A stretch of DNA of 18,417 nt from Gryganskiella cystojenkinii (lineage: Eukaryota > Mortierellomycota > Mortierellomycetes > Mortierellales > Mortierellaceae): assembly GCA_015852425.1 (NCBI GenBank), contig JAAAIG010000693.1, positions 2,322-20,738 on the forward strand. Reading direction: 5' to 3'. The notes beneath the pieces are model-generated. The model ran no database searches and was not told the origin of the DNA. It saw only the letters and a program-made list of their open reading frames with translations. The position numbers were made by a program, and so were the translations under genes. Shown here in pieces: positions 1 to 10,321 of this stretch. How positions within the stretch are numbered: the first letter of the stretch is position 1; each line of letters starts with the position of its first letter.

Positions 1-69
1 AAAAGAAAGAAAGTCAGTGCAAACAGAACAAATGGGGCTTTGTCTATGACGCTGGATCTCGTTCTTTAC

Positions 70-2099
70 CTCGGCTGACTTCATCCGGATCGTTGGCCAG
101 GAGGTAATAGAGTGGACCTAAAATCTCATTCATCCCTTGCACATATCCAACACCAGGGTTGAGTTTTGCATATATGAACAGGACACGCTCAATCGCCTCC
201 CAATGCAGATCCTGTGGGAGTTGATCCTGATCCTCTCCTTCCTCGTTCTTCTCTGTGGGTGACATTGACCCTTCAGTGGAATCAGGTGTTGACTTGTCCG
301 AGGCAATCCGTTCGCCCTTCTTGTTTCGGCGTTTCTTAATCCAGTCATCCTGCGACTTGGAGGCCTGAAGTGTATGAGGTTGGTGTTCGCGTGAACCAAA
401 GTCTCGGTTCAGATGAGCGACTCGTTTGAACAGTGATCGTCGTGTCGGGATTGGAGAGAAGAGGTAGTCTGGTAGAGGAAGTTCCTCCTGTTTATCTCTA
501 TCCTCATCACTTTCGTCGGGCGACTCTCCAATTGCAGAAGCCATGCCTCGAAGTCTCGAGGGTATAGGCGACGAATAGTTGTTGTTAGGTGTCCTATATC
601 CATTTGAAAGAGACGTCGGCGGGGTCTCAGTCCCACTTCCAGCCGAAGGGGTAGACAATATCGCACTCTGCCATGGATCCGTCGCTTCTGGTGGAAATCT
701 ATCCTGTTTTTTTTCTGCTCTCGGGGACATCAGCGTCACGGTTTGGCGACGTACGAGGTTAGGCGTGATGCATCGCGATACAGGGTTTCGTTTCAGATCG
801 ACGCTAACGCTCTGCAGCATGCCTCCCCGTTTTGGTGTCGTCGAGACCAAGCTTTTGCTCATTCCGCTGGACCCAGATTGTGATGTAAAAGCAGCCCCTG
901 TTGTCGTTGACGATGATGTTACTTTTGACGAGGATATTGCGTCTGTTGTGTCTGTTGATGGCAGAGTGGCTGCTGTAGTCTCTGTCACAGGGATCGGGGG
1001 CGAAGATTTTGGAGAGCTTTCCCTTGAGGAGGCAGCAGCAGCGGCAGCCTTTCTGGCCTTTAGAATCTGTGGTTCGATACTCAAGGGACAGAGAGGTGAG
1101 TAAGGAATGGGTAGCTGAAAGAAGGCGAAATCCGGTAGTGTTCTTCGAACATCTTTATCGATCTGTTCCAGAGTTTTGTTGTCCTGAAAGTACCGGGACC
1201 ACTCCGAGTCGTCCTTGCGCCTGGATGACTATTTTTTGTTTTCGAGAAAAGGAAGGGATAGAGATCGTAATTAGCACCGGATCTTTACATAAAGAGGCGC
1301 TTTAAGTGTAGGCCATCCAATACTACATTTTTTTTTTACCTCATCATCATCTCCGGTCGAGTCGCTACCAACCAATTCAGGTTCGACAATTAGGTCCTTG
1401 ACAAAGCTCTGTTGATTTGTTCATTAAACAATTCCATATGTCAGTTTCCGTTCTCATATCTCGAGATGAGCAGGTTCATTCTGGTGGTGAGATACAATCG
1501 AGGCAATGAGACTTGCATAATAGAGACGTCTTTGTTCCATGAGGACAGTTTCCCATCTCGATTTGTCCAAGGGCAGATAGCCAAGCAGAATCTAATTGTT
1601 ACAATAAAGACCCCCCAGCCCGTGTGGCAATGAGTGTCGAGCCTTTTTCTTCTCTTAGTTCGTTGGAATGGTTCCTGAATCTTTTTCGATGTGTTTCACC
1701 TTCCAGCAGACTTGACGAAGTCCAGGTTTGTCCGGGATACCTGTGTTAATCACGATGAATGAGCAGAGTCAATAACAAAAAGTCCACGTTGGATCAAAAG
1801 AAACGCGAAATCTACTTTTGTCAAACAGAATCAATGGTTTTCGATTTCGATGTTTTCTTTGTATAATATCTCGCGCACGGTCCAGAGAGGAGTTCCTTTT
1901 CTTGTCTTCATTACCACTAAAGCACAGCTCTTTGAACTCGTCGATGGATATCATTGTCTCCTCCCCGTCTGTCACCAGGTACTTCTCGAACTGACTTATC
2001 CTAGTGCAGAACAAAGATAAAGGAACTTAGTGTCGAATTTGTGGCAAGAGTCTTCGTTTTTCCTGTTAAAAATGGGTACCTCGCTATATAGCTCTCCAT
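70..2099 (-). CDS. TBC1D13: TBC1D13-like Rab GTPase-activating protein (TBC domain), 3' part outside window
   Basis: TBC-domain Rab-GAP; family members speed GTP hydrolysis on Rab proteins at intracellular membranes. I rebuilt six minus-strand exons: 2099-2080, 2000-1915, 1740-1700, 1591-1517, 1408-1340 and 1228-70 (donor GT at 69-68). They join in phase to 483 codons plus one base. The reading begins MESYIARISQFEKYL, continues through FSGIPDKPGLRQVCWK and ILLGYLPLDKSRW, and follows animal TBC1D13 closely. Catalytic signatures are present: the arginine-finger motif IxxDxxR (I120, D123, R126) and the glutamine finger in YVQGMNE (Q461). Between them lies a Ser/Pro/Lys-rich, probably disordered insert of about 280 residues, far longer than the linker in animal proteins. 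The fourth intron uses a GC donor. The start is the only ATG that splices in phase onto exon 2. The rest of the TBC domain must lie beyond position 1. Family assignment is very secure; the very short first exon is inferred from splice phase. Confidence 0.9.
1409..1516 (-). other. GC-AG intron in the TBC1D13-like gene
   Basis: Read on the minus strand, the exon ending ...RRLYY is followed by gcaagt and the next exon starts with AGC after ...caacag. Joining these keeps frame and length against TBC1D13 (LYY then SFVKDLIVEP, no gap). The nearby GT at 1512-1511 gives the wrong phase. GCAAGT is the normal consensus for the minor GC-AG class spliced by the major spliceosome. Intron length is 108 nt. 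Confidence 0.75.
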
Positions 2100-2892
2100 G
2101 GGTGGTTTTGTTTTATTCTTTCGAAATGGCAATGAATGAACTGACAAAGTGGAAGAGAAGGAAATGTGGAATGAAGAAGGAAAAAAATAAAACAAACGGA
2201 ATGCATCCTCTTTTGGGACTGAAAGACAAAGTTCTTTCCTCCCTTTTGGGTTGGTAGGATTGACCCTTTTTTTTCTACCCCACCCATCCTACACGCACAT
2301 CCTCCTTCCTTGTTCCTGTCCCTGTCGTTTTTTTTTCTCTCCTTAGCCTCCTTAACAAAGAATACGACAAAAGAAACGTGCATCGTTATTGTTGGGTCGT
2401 TGGCCCGACTCTCCCCTCTCACACTCTCTCCCTTGTTCCCACAGTTACAAATAACAATAACCACGCTCACACCTGCAGTGCACTGCACGCGAATGCCCCG
2501 TTCCAACTGTTGTCTTTCTTTAACTAAGTCTATTTTTGAAAAAAGAGGCTGTGTTGGTTGCACGTTTTTAAAAATAAAACTAAAACAACACGAGAATAAA
2601 AATAAAAATAAAAACGTATGAAATAGAGGCCCCTTAATCAATTAGTGATCGCGTTGTGACTGCGCGTCTCGCGTTCACTAAAAAGACAACGACGCGATGT
2701 CGACATCACAATCGACATCTCTCTTCCCACCCCGCCCTCTCCCTCACAACCGACTTTTCTCTTTTTCACATTACTCTTTCAATCTCGGGCAGAAACAGGA
2801 GAGCGATTCCCAACCGAGATCAAACTCACTACTTCACCACTTCAACCCGAATAACGACTTCATCTCACCCCTCCTTTTTTTTGGGCTCCAAC
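2100..2892. promoter_or_regulatory. divergent intergenic region between the TBC1D13-like and APSES genes
   Basis: About 0.8 kb separates the two start codons, so it should hold both promoters and 5' leaders. It is rich in C/T on the plus strand (2260-2350 and 2700-2880), as is common upstream of fungal genes, and has an AAAAT-type short repeat at about 2594-2614. I found no ORF with recognisable protein character. The long open frame running into the APSES gene from 2656 has no in-frame ATG before 2893 and low-complexity content, so I treat it as leader. A CGCG-site cluster is listed separately. Confidence 0.6.
2649..2697. promoter_or_regulatory. cluster of MCB/StuA-like CGCG sites upstream of the APSES gene
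   Basis: Within 49 bp there are TCGCGT (2649-2654), GCGCGT (2662-2667), TCGCGT (2669-2674) and ACGCGA (2692-2697). A further ACGCGA lies at 2487-2492. APSES proteins of the Mbp1/StuA type bind a CGCG core (MCB is ACGCGT), so these are candidate binding sites about 200 bp before the ATG. Function is inferred from motif match only. Confidence 0.45.
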
Positions 2893-5456
2893 ATGACAGC
2901 CAACATCTACACGGCTGCTTACTCGGGTGTACCAGTCTACGAGATGATGTGCCGAGGCATCGCCGTCATGCGTCGACGGGACGACTCTTCTTTGAACGCG
3001 ACCCAGATCCTCAAGGTTGCTGGAATCGAGAAGGGCAAACGTACCAAGATCCTCGAACGAGAGGTCTTGATCGGTGAACACGAAAAGGTCCAAGGCGGCT
3101 ATGGCAAATATCAAGGCACCTGGTAAAAAAAAATGGCCCCCATGTTTCCATCAATTTGATGAACACTTTCATTTTTTTATATTTTTTTTACGTTCTAACG
3201 TGGACTTATCCTTTTATCAAATAGGGTCCCGTTTCAACGTGGCAAGGATCTGGCGAGACAATACAGGGTTGAAAGTCTCTTGCAACCTCTATTCGAATAT
3301 GACTTTCAAGTCGGCGAGGTCGACACCATCACCCCAACAAAGGAAATGGCCCAGATGGCTCAAAAGAACAAGGACCAATTCCGATACTCGAAATCTTCCT
3401 CCACAAGTTCACCCAGAGCCAGTCCTATGTCGAAACGTCCTCGAGGCGCCTCTGTCAAACTAGGATCTCATGCACCTTCATCGATGACACCTTCACCTTT
3501 ACATCCGTCCGTCAATAGCTCATCTGTGCCTCCCTCGCCTCAATGGCAACACCCGGATCTCGGTCCCCGGAAACGACTTCGCGCTCAAAATTCACCACCT
3601 CCAGGCGCTTACGACTACGATTATGCTACCAATCAGGAGAACGGTAACGGCGGTCTTGTGGGTTATCACAGCAACAGTGGTCATGACAGGTCCTCGTCCT
3701 CCAACTCTCAGCTTCATGTCCTTTCGTCCATGGAAAATCAACAACACCAACAACAACATAATCAACTAGAGGGTGCAGAGCGCTATCGATCCATCCTAAT
3801 GTCGATTTTCTTGACCGACGATACTGAGGAACATGTACCCATCCCAGATCTCCTGACCAATCCAACCATCCCACAAGATCTCGATATCGATCTTGTGATT
3901 GATGATCAGGGTCATACGGCTTTACACTGGGCTGCCGCATTGGCCCGTGTACCCGTGATGGAACTCTTGGTCCAGCGAGGATCCGATATCCGCCGCGTGA
4001 ACTATAGCGGCGAATCATGTCTTGTCCGAGCTGTCCTCGTGACGAACAATTACGATCGACAGACGTTTCCTCATTTACTCAATGTCCTTCACAAGGCGAT
4101 CCCGATCGTGGACCGGAGCAACCGGACATTGCTGCATCATATCGCGTTGACCTGTGGGATCAAGGGGAGAAGTTCTTCGTCACATTATTACATGGAATGT
4201 CTACTGGAATGGATTGCCAGGAATGGGGGCGATTTCTCGTCAATCATTGATATCCAGGACAAGAATGGAGATACGGCCCTGACGATCGCAGCAAGATTGG
4301 GGGATCGATATATTAGCAAGTTTTTGGTCGATGTGGGCGCGAACCGGGATTTGGAGAACAAAGTCGGGTTGAAGGCTGCGGATTTCGGGGTCGAGGATGG
4401 AAAAGTATGTTTGTATTCAGAATGGACCCGAAGGATCGAACTCTGGAGCACACACATGAACGCATTAACAACATGCTCACATTTACCATCCTTTGTTCTT
4501 AATGCCATTCTTAGTACATCTCGACGGATCAGCCATTTGCGCCTCGAACACACGTGGTACCAACGCCTACCAAGGAATCACCAACGAAACGTGGCAAAGA
4601 TATCATGCATGGTGGGGAAAACAATCAAACATTGAAGAGTTGATAATGTTGTTCGTTTTGTCAAATCGATCTCTTGTACACTGATTAACGGATGTTTTTA
4701 TATATTTTTCTTTTTCTGTTGCTTTATTCTCACATAATAGTCGTACAGAAGATGGTCGACGAGTTGGATGTTGAGTTCTCGCATGAGATCCTGACCCGTC
4801 ATTCCCAACTCGAGGATGCTCAGATTCAACTGCGGAACGCGACGAGAGCCTTGACCGAGACCCGGAAAGCGATTCAGGAATACAAATCTCAGGTGCAACA
4901 GCTGGCTGAGGCCCAACAAAAGATCAAGAACCTCGAAGTTTCTTTAGAAGAAGAAAATCAACGGACAAGAAACCAAAAGGGGTATACGACCAAGATGCGA
5001 AGCAATCCTAGTAATCATGAGGATATCGATTTGCTCTTCAATGTACGTCCCGGTGCTGGCGCCGGCGCAACAACAGAGAGCAGCGGTGGGCTATCACGGG
5101 AAGAACAGGCAGAGCAAGACGTCATCCTTCTCCGCTCCAGGGTTCTGGCCTACCAACGGAATCATGAAGAGCTGGTCCAAGAAGTTGCTGAGGCCAAGAG
5201 CAAGAGTTCTGCGAACGAGTTGCTCTGCAAACGGGTCATCTCCATCTGTTGTAGTATCCCGCTGGAGCAGGTTGACGAGATGTTGATACCATTGACGTTG
5301 GCAGTTGAGAGCGAGGGTGCAGGCTTGGATCTTTCTAGAGTCGCAGGGTTTATGAGTCGAGTCAAGCAACAGGAGGGCATGGCGTCATCCAACATTGCGA
5401 CAACGACGTCCATGGGTCCTGGTGTCAAGGCTTCGGGGCCAGCCAATGTCTTGTAG
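2893..5456 (+). CDS. MBP1: APSES-domain, ankyrin-repeat transcription factor of the Mbp1/Res (MBF) type
   Basis: Likely DNA-binding subunit of an MBF-like G1/S transcription complex, acting in the nucleus. Exons are 2893-3122, 3225-4404, 4515-4638 and 4741-5456, with phase-consistent introns of 102, 110 and 102 nt, giving 749 residues. The N-terminal APSES/KilA-N winged-helix domain (about 1-105) is near-canonical: [40 protein letters not shown] and [15 protein letters not shown], the last split by intron 1 inside the Trp codon. A Ser/Pro-rich linker follows, with basic patch RKRLR (192-196) and a short Gln-rich run. Ankyrin repeats start near 303 ([10 protein letters not shown], 306-315) and end near 470. 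A coiled coil starts near 513 ([12 protein letters not shown]), the usual site for pairing with a Swi6-like partner. ATG 2893 is the first in-frame ATG. The third intron donor, GTTGAT, is weak but is the only phase-correct choice seen. Orthology to Mbp1 rather than another APSES paralogue is not certain. Confidence 0.92.
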
Positions 5457-5676
5457 TTTTTTGTAACAACAAAAATCCTTTGTTTTTTTTCGTGCTTTTG
5501 TCTGTAAAACCCCCTCTTTTAGAACTAGTTGTGTGTTCTTTGGTCTTGTAGCTCGTCTTTCCTCGCCACTCAATACAAGAAAAAGCTTTTTGTTCGTTTG
5601 TCTTCTTATTTGTTCAAGATTTTTTTTCTTACTATTGTTACGATTAGGATTACGGGCTAACATAACATGGGTATAT
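5457..5676. other. convergent 3' intergenic spacer
   Basis: Only 220 bp lie between the stop codons of the two tail-to-tail genes. The spacer is T-rich on the plus strand, with A/T runs suited to polyadenylation for either strand. No hairpin or further gene was recognised, and the two 3' UTRs probably overlap. Confidence 0.5.
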
Positions 5677-8600
5677 TCAAACATTGTTGACATGCGTTTG
5701 CGCGGTTCGTTTCCGAAAAAATCTCCAGGGGGATCTCTTGCGGTGAACCTCGGAAGGTTGATCTTCGTCACCGCTTCCAATGACCATGGCATCAATGGAG
5801 CTGGTCTTTCGATGACCGCTCATCATAGATACAGACCCCGATCCTGTCCCTGATGCGGATCCAAGTGCTGTTGCTGCCACTGCATGGGCTGTGGCTTGCT
5901 GTAGCTCTAGCTCTTGGATCGGTGACATGGGTCTTTTTCTGGTCAAGTTATAATGACCTGTAACTTCGGAGTTAGAATCACCAGCGGAAGAATGGAAGGG
6001 AGGGAAAACCGGTGGTGGCGGGGGCATCGCAAAGCTCGACATGGAATAGGCCGAGGCTAGGTCCATCTCTTCTTCTTCATCCTCGGTATCAAAGTAGCGT
6101 CCAATGCTGCTTCCACCGGCACTGTTGCGACTGCCATTGTAAAGAGATCCTCGTTGTCCTCCCCTGGACTTGGAGACGATCGAGTTGGAGGGCTCGGACC
6201 CTGACCTGTAGTGGTGTCGTCTCGTGCCCAGGAATCCAAAAGGACCTGACTTGGTTGCTGTCTTTGTGGTCGTTATTTCGGAATCTGATGCATATGATGT
6301 GGTGAGCGTTGATCTTTCAGGAACTGACTTTCGATCGGGGACGGGTTGTAGGTAGAGTAAAATGGGTTTGCAGGAGAACATTCGGTCCATCATCTTGTCC
6401 ATGAGTCTCTCTGCTATGCTGCTGTTGGAGAGTTTTCGGATCATCCTTCCAGTGAGGTTCTACAACAAGAGTCAACGAGAAGAGAGCACCATTAGTCACT
6501 CTAGCAAGGAATCACGCAGGTAAGTACCTTGCTCAAAGAAAAGGAAAAGATAAAATCCTTACTCGATTGAAGAATAACTGGTCCTGTTTGTTGGCACACC
6601 AGAGAGCATCTTGGGTCATCGACGATCGTTGTTTATACTGGGTCTGGAAAATCTCTTTGATATCACTGGAGGAGCTGGATGGTAGCTTTGACAAGAGGTT
6701 TGCGAGGTTGATCGCGTCCATAATCGCCTGAGTCGGCCCATGCCCGGTCGACATTTGAAATTTGTGGCAAGCTAAACAAAAAAAATAATCCATTGAAAAA
6801 CGAAACACAGTTCGTTAGCGCAACCAGATGAGAACAACATCCGAAATGATAATTCTCGGAATAAAATTAGAACAGCCTTACCATCGCCAACAAGAATGGT
6901 CCTTCCATGAGACCAAGTCCGATAGATTTTTTCTTCGACAACAGAGACGCCTAACATCCTCCTTGAGGTCGCATCGACAATGTCTCCCAAGGTCCCCCCG
7001 AACGGACAGGGTTGTTCCCGAATCGATTTTTCGATCGTCAACTTTCTGTCAAGGTAGCCCCAGTTCCTACCCATGCATAGCTCTTGAAGTTGTTTCAACT
7101 GAAATTGTTGCTCATCCCTGTCCAACTGAGCGATCTCTTGAGCGGTCGAGTCGACCGGCTCGAGCACAGTCGCGTATTTTGGAATCGCATGCGAGCAAGA
7201 AAATAACCCTCCGTTAGGTTTCGAATTGCTGGTCCGATTGTTTTCCTTGACCCTTATTACTGATGTTGAAGTTCCTGACCGTAAGAGCAATCCAGGTCCT
7301 GCTGCGGTTAAGGTTGCAGATGTCAAGGTTGTAGACTCTAACTGGGGTTGATCGTTCGCAGAAACGCCAGGAAAAACCAAAGGTGCTGACAGCGACAATG
7401 GTACCTCGGCAATCTGCTCTATGGGTATAACAGCTCCGAATACTGTCTGCTGAGTTCGCCTTCCAGTGTGTTTCCCCACACCGCCACCACCGCCTGTTCC
7501 CTCGAACCGCGATTCTAGACTGACTCGGGTTCCTGTCTCGTCAGGATGGTCCATCAAATTGGCTGGTGGTCGAGGTTTTGGAGGGACAGAAGCCGTGACA
7601 CCCCAGCCAAAGCGACAATCCGCCATCGGCACGTACCAGACCTGTGATAGATGAAAGAAGACTATTGTGAGTAAAACAGACTATCCGACTGTTCTATCGT
7701 TCCTCTTCACATTCGTCATACATACTGTGTAGTTTGCGTCCTTGGGCATGGTCAGCATGAGTTCACAGTTTTTGGATTTCAAAATTGGGTATATAGCCGT
7801 GTCCAACGGTTCTGTAATCCCTACGATGCACTGTTGATCCGTCCTGGAGGGCGACAGGTCCGAGGGGTGAAGAAAGATCCTTTCCGAATTAGAGCGTACG
7901 GTGCCTGCTTTGCGGATCTCTCGAAACATGTTTTCTCGTACGGATGACGCGCCTCCGTCTGCTCCAACAAGAATATCGCCGAGGTACGAGGATCCGTCCT
8001 CACAACGAACAATGATACTCCTGACAGTGTTTTCCTGCTCGGTTGTTTTCCTGTTGTTACTGTTATTATTGACTTGGTAGCTCAATTCCAAGAGACTATC
8101 GTTGTTCAGAATCGTTGAGCTAGAGTCTGTGCTGACAACTTTTTTGCCAAAGAGGATCTTGTAGGCCGGTATCCTGGAGAGCAAGATGTCATAGAGCTTG
8201 GGTCGCACGATCGTGAGAGCGTTGTAACCGTACCTGTAAACAGCCGAGAAAACGTCCGAAAACCACAAACGGAATAGGATAAACTTTGAGTGAACTCTTT
8301 TCTCACCTTATTCTTTACTGCTTTTCTTGTCCTTTTACTGCCTTTGTTCGTCATTTTTTTTTAGCGCCATTTCTGTGCCTGGTTTCCTTTCCTTTCCTTT
8401 TTTTTTTTTTTGCTTTCCGTTCCTTGGAGCTGTCTGTGCTGAATCGACAGACTTTACGGAGGGCGTGATTATGCATGGTGATGCCAGTCATATAGTTCGA
8501 GTGTCGGATAAGGTCGTCCAAAAGTCCTAATTGCTCCATGACACGCATCACAGGTGGACCCAGGTAGATACTTCCACCGAGAGAAAGGATATGATCTGCG

Positions 8601-8707
8601 GCCTCGAGGATCACATAGTCAATCCCTGCGCGCTCCAACATTACACCAAGGGAAAGACCAGCAATACCACCACCAGCGATGACGACCTTGAAATGAGGAG
8701 GGGCCAT
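5677..8707 (-). CDS. FAD-dependent monooxygenase (PF01494-like) with long disordered C-terminal tail
   Basis: Class A flavoprotein monooxygenase-like oxidoreductase; substrate unknown. Minus-strand exons: 8707-8418, 8233-7726, 7641-6882, 6771-6563 and 6459-5677, which sum to 849 residues. The N-terminal Rossmann motif is VVIAGGGIAGLSL (GxGxxG at 12-17), followed by an acidic strand end (ILEAAD). RPKLYDILL follows near residue 107, then the NADPH/FAD-associated GADGG (187-191), and GRTILVGDACHKF with the flavin-binding GD at 518-519, split by intron 3 exactly after Asp. The usual proline after the GDA-H motif is absent (FQMSTGHG). A Gly/Ser/Thr-rich insert lies between about 290 and 430. The last 200 or so residues are low-complexity, with an acidic run, MPPPPPVFPPF and a basic end (RKRSPWRFFRKR). 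Intron 1 (8417-8234) has no GT donor in the needed phase. No upstream in-frame ATG extends the start. Family secure, exon 1-2 junction uncertain. Confidence 0.85.
8234..8417 (-). other. intron 1 of the FAD monooxygenase gene with a non-GT donor (apparent GA-AG)
   Basis: The acceptor (gtttacag before G-TAC-GGT) is clear because it opens straight into RYGYNALTIVRPKLYDILL. It requires a donor leaving two bases of a codon. The exon 1 frame reads FSTDSSKER and then runs into AAA-rich sequence and a TGA. The only phase-2 position giving smooth protein is CG followed by gaaagc. The GT dinucleotides nearby (8456, 8450 and 8446 on the minus strand) give phase 0 or 1 and break the frame. Either this is a rare GA donor, a mutated gtaagc, or the true junction differs from my model. 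Confidence 0.45.
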
Positions 8708-10321
8708 TAATCTATCAATAGCAATTGAACGCGAAAGGATGAGTAAGGTGATGGTACCTTTGGTCGGTGATGCTGTGGAGAAAAAAAATACCAAAGACGG
8801 TATTGGAGGCGGAGGAGAAGATAGGACAGAAGACAGAGGCACAACAGAGAAGCGGTTGTGAGAGAAAGGAAGAAAGACCTTCTACCAAAGGGAGGACAAG
8901 GAAATCCTCTCGAAGCGACTTCTTGTTCTTTCTTTTAAGGTTGCTGAGTTTGCAAATGAGAAGAATGAATGAATGTGAGGAGTGAGGTCCAAGTCCTAAA
9001 GAGATGAGATGCGAGTTGAGAGAGAGTGAGAGAGAGATGGAGAATGTAAAGAAGCGGGGACGTAAATGGACTTGAGGGAGGTCACAAAGAGCGAAAACAG
9101 AACAACGAGAACAGACCCCTCTCTTTACCCACTAGATTAGGAAGGGTCCATGTTTTGACCGTTTTGAGGGGGCATGTCAATTAAAAAAAATGAAAGGTGC
9201 AGACCAAACGAAAGTAATAACGAGCAGAGAGCAGCAGCTTTTGTGTACATTTAGCATCATGTCCCCCCCTGTCCTTTGTGGGAATCATTTTTTCCCGAGG
9301 TTGCACAAAACAAAACTTGATCATTTGTTACCAACACAATAAGGCCCAGGCGAGACGATTATTTTCACATCAAGGACACGATCCCAAGTGGGAGCCAAGT
9401 CAAAGCGCAATATTTTTTTTGCAAAAGAAATCCGAGAGCCGTGGGGTTTCGCTCTTCTCTGTACCATTCAAACGGCACGGACAGGGCACACGATTGAGAA
9501 AGAGATTGCATTCTCGTTCCATATCCGCACTTCTTTTTTAGCACGAACAAGGATAGGAGGGAAAAGGGGGAGGGAGGAGGAGGAGGAGGAGGGGGGGCAA
9601 CAACGACGTTAGTTCTGGTTACTCCTGGGCACTCCGTCCCACAACCCATTCGTGCTGCTCAATCAAAGAAGAAGTAATAAAACAACAGCACAGCAGACAG
9701 AGGAGACATCATTGGCCTTTTCCCCATCAATGTAAAACCGAAGAGCGCGAACGAACAACACGTTGTAGGCAGTCGAAACCTACCAGGGTCAGGACAAAGG
9801 TTAAAGAGGCAGCACGAAGAAGAATGCCACCACGATCGAAAACACAACTGGAGCAGGACATGGCTAAGTCGAAGTGAAAGCACCTGAATCCAAGCGCACG
9901 GTCAGCCAAGAAAAGGCCCTACTTTATGATAAGGAGCCTTTATTCAAAACCAAAGATCGTTTATTATCATTGTTTCTGGAAGAAAAAGACTCCCACGCCA
10001 ATCTCCCTGTTGCCCATCGATCACTAGTAGGGGTGGAATAGCGTGAGAGGGACAGGGAGGATTTCTATTGACATGAAACAAGGGTAGAGCTTCAACTATA
10101 AAAAAAGACTCCAGCATGAGAAGTGAGGAGACGTTTTTTTCCACGTCCATGACGCATAGGATTATATGTCGCGCAAAAAACAAATATTACGCCACCAACT
10201 TGGAACACGACTTTTAAAGTTGACCGAGGAAGCGGTCAAAGTTGCCAGCCAAGAAAACAAGAAAGGACGCAACCAAAAGACGCGCACCGTACCCGGTCCC
10301 CGGCCAGGCGACTCTTGATCT
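8708..10321. other. gene-free stretch upstream of the FAD monooxygenase
   Basis: About 1.6 kb in which I see no supported gene. The part next to 8707 must hold the monooxygenase promoter (minus strand). Plus-strand purine-rich stretches dominate 8770-9080, including a GA-rich run near 9017-9040. A long G/A tract lies at 9556-9597. Open frames here are short, low in complexity and without recognisable domains. No tRNA-like cloverleaf was seen by eye. Confidence 0.5.
9556..9597 (+). repeat. homopurine G-rich tract with AGG triplet repeat
   Basis: A 42-base run of only A and G holds GGG, GGGGG and GGG blocks, five AGG triplets and a final run of seven G. This pattern can form a G-quadruplex or triplex and is also prone to slippage. 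It lies in non-coding DNA between 8708 and 10321. Confidence 0.7.

Noticed and set aside
1069..1082. ggttcgatactc, similar to a tRNA B box.
   Set aside because: It lies inside the Rab-GAP coding exon and no matching A box or cloverleaf stems are present.
2084..2641. Minus-strand frame of about 185 codons upstream of the Rab-GAP start.
   Set aside because: Phe/Lys/Ser low-complexity sequence from the C/T-rich promoter with no domain; it runs past the Rab-GAP start in another frame.
2656..2892. Possible N-terminal extension of the APSES protein in the same frame.
   Set aside because: No ATG in this frame before 2893, low-complexity content, and the APSES domain normally begins close to the N-terminus.
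9659..9909. Minus-strand frames with hydrophobic, Cys/Leu-rich starts, possibly small secreted proteins.
   Set aside because: No in-frame ATG context or conserved motif, and the hydrophobicity follows from base composition.
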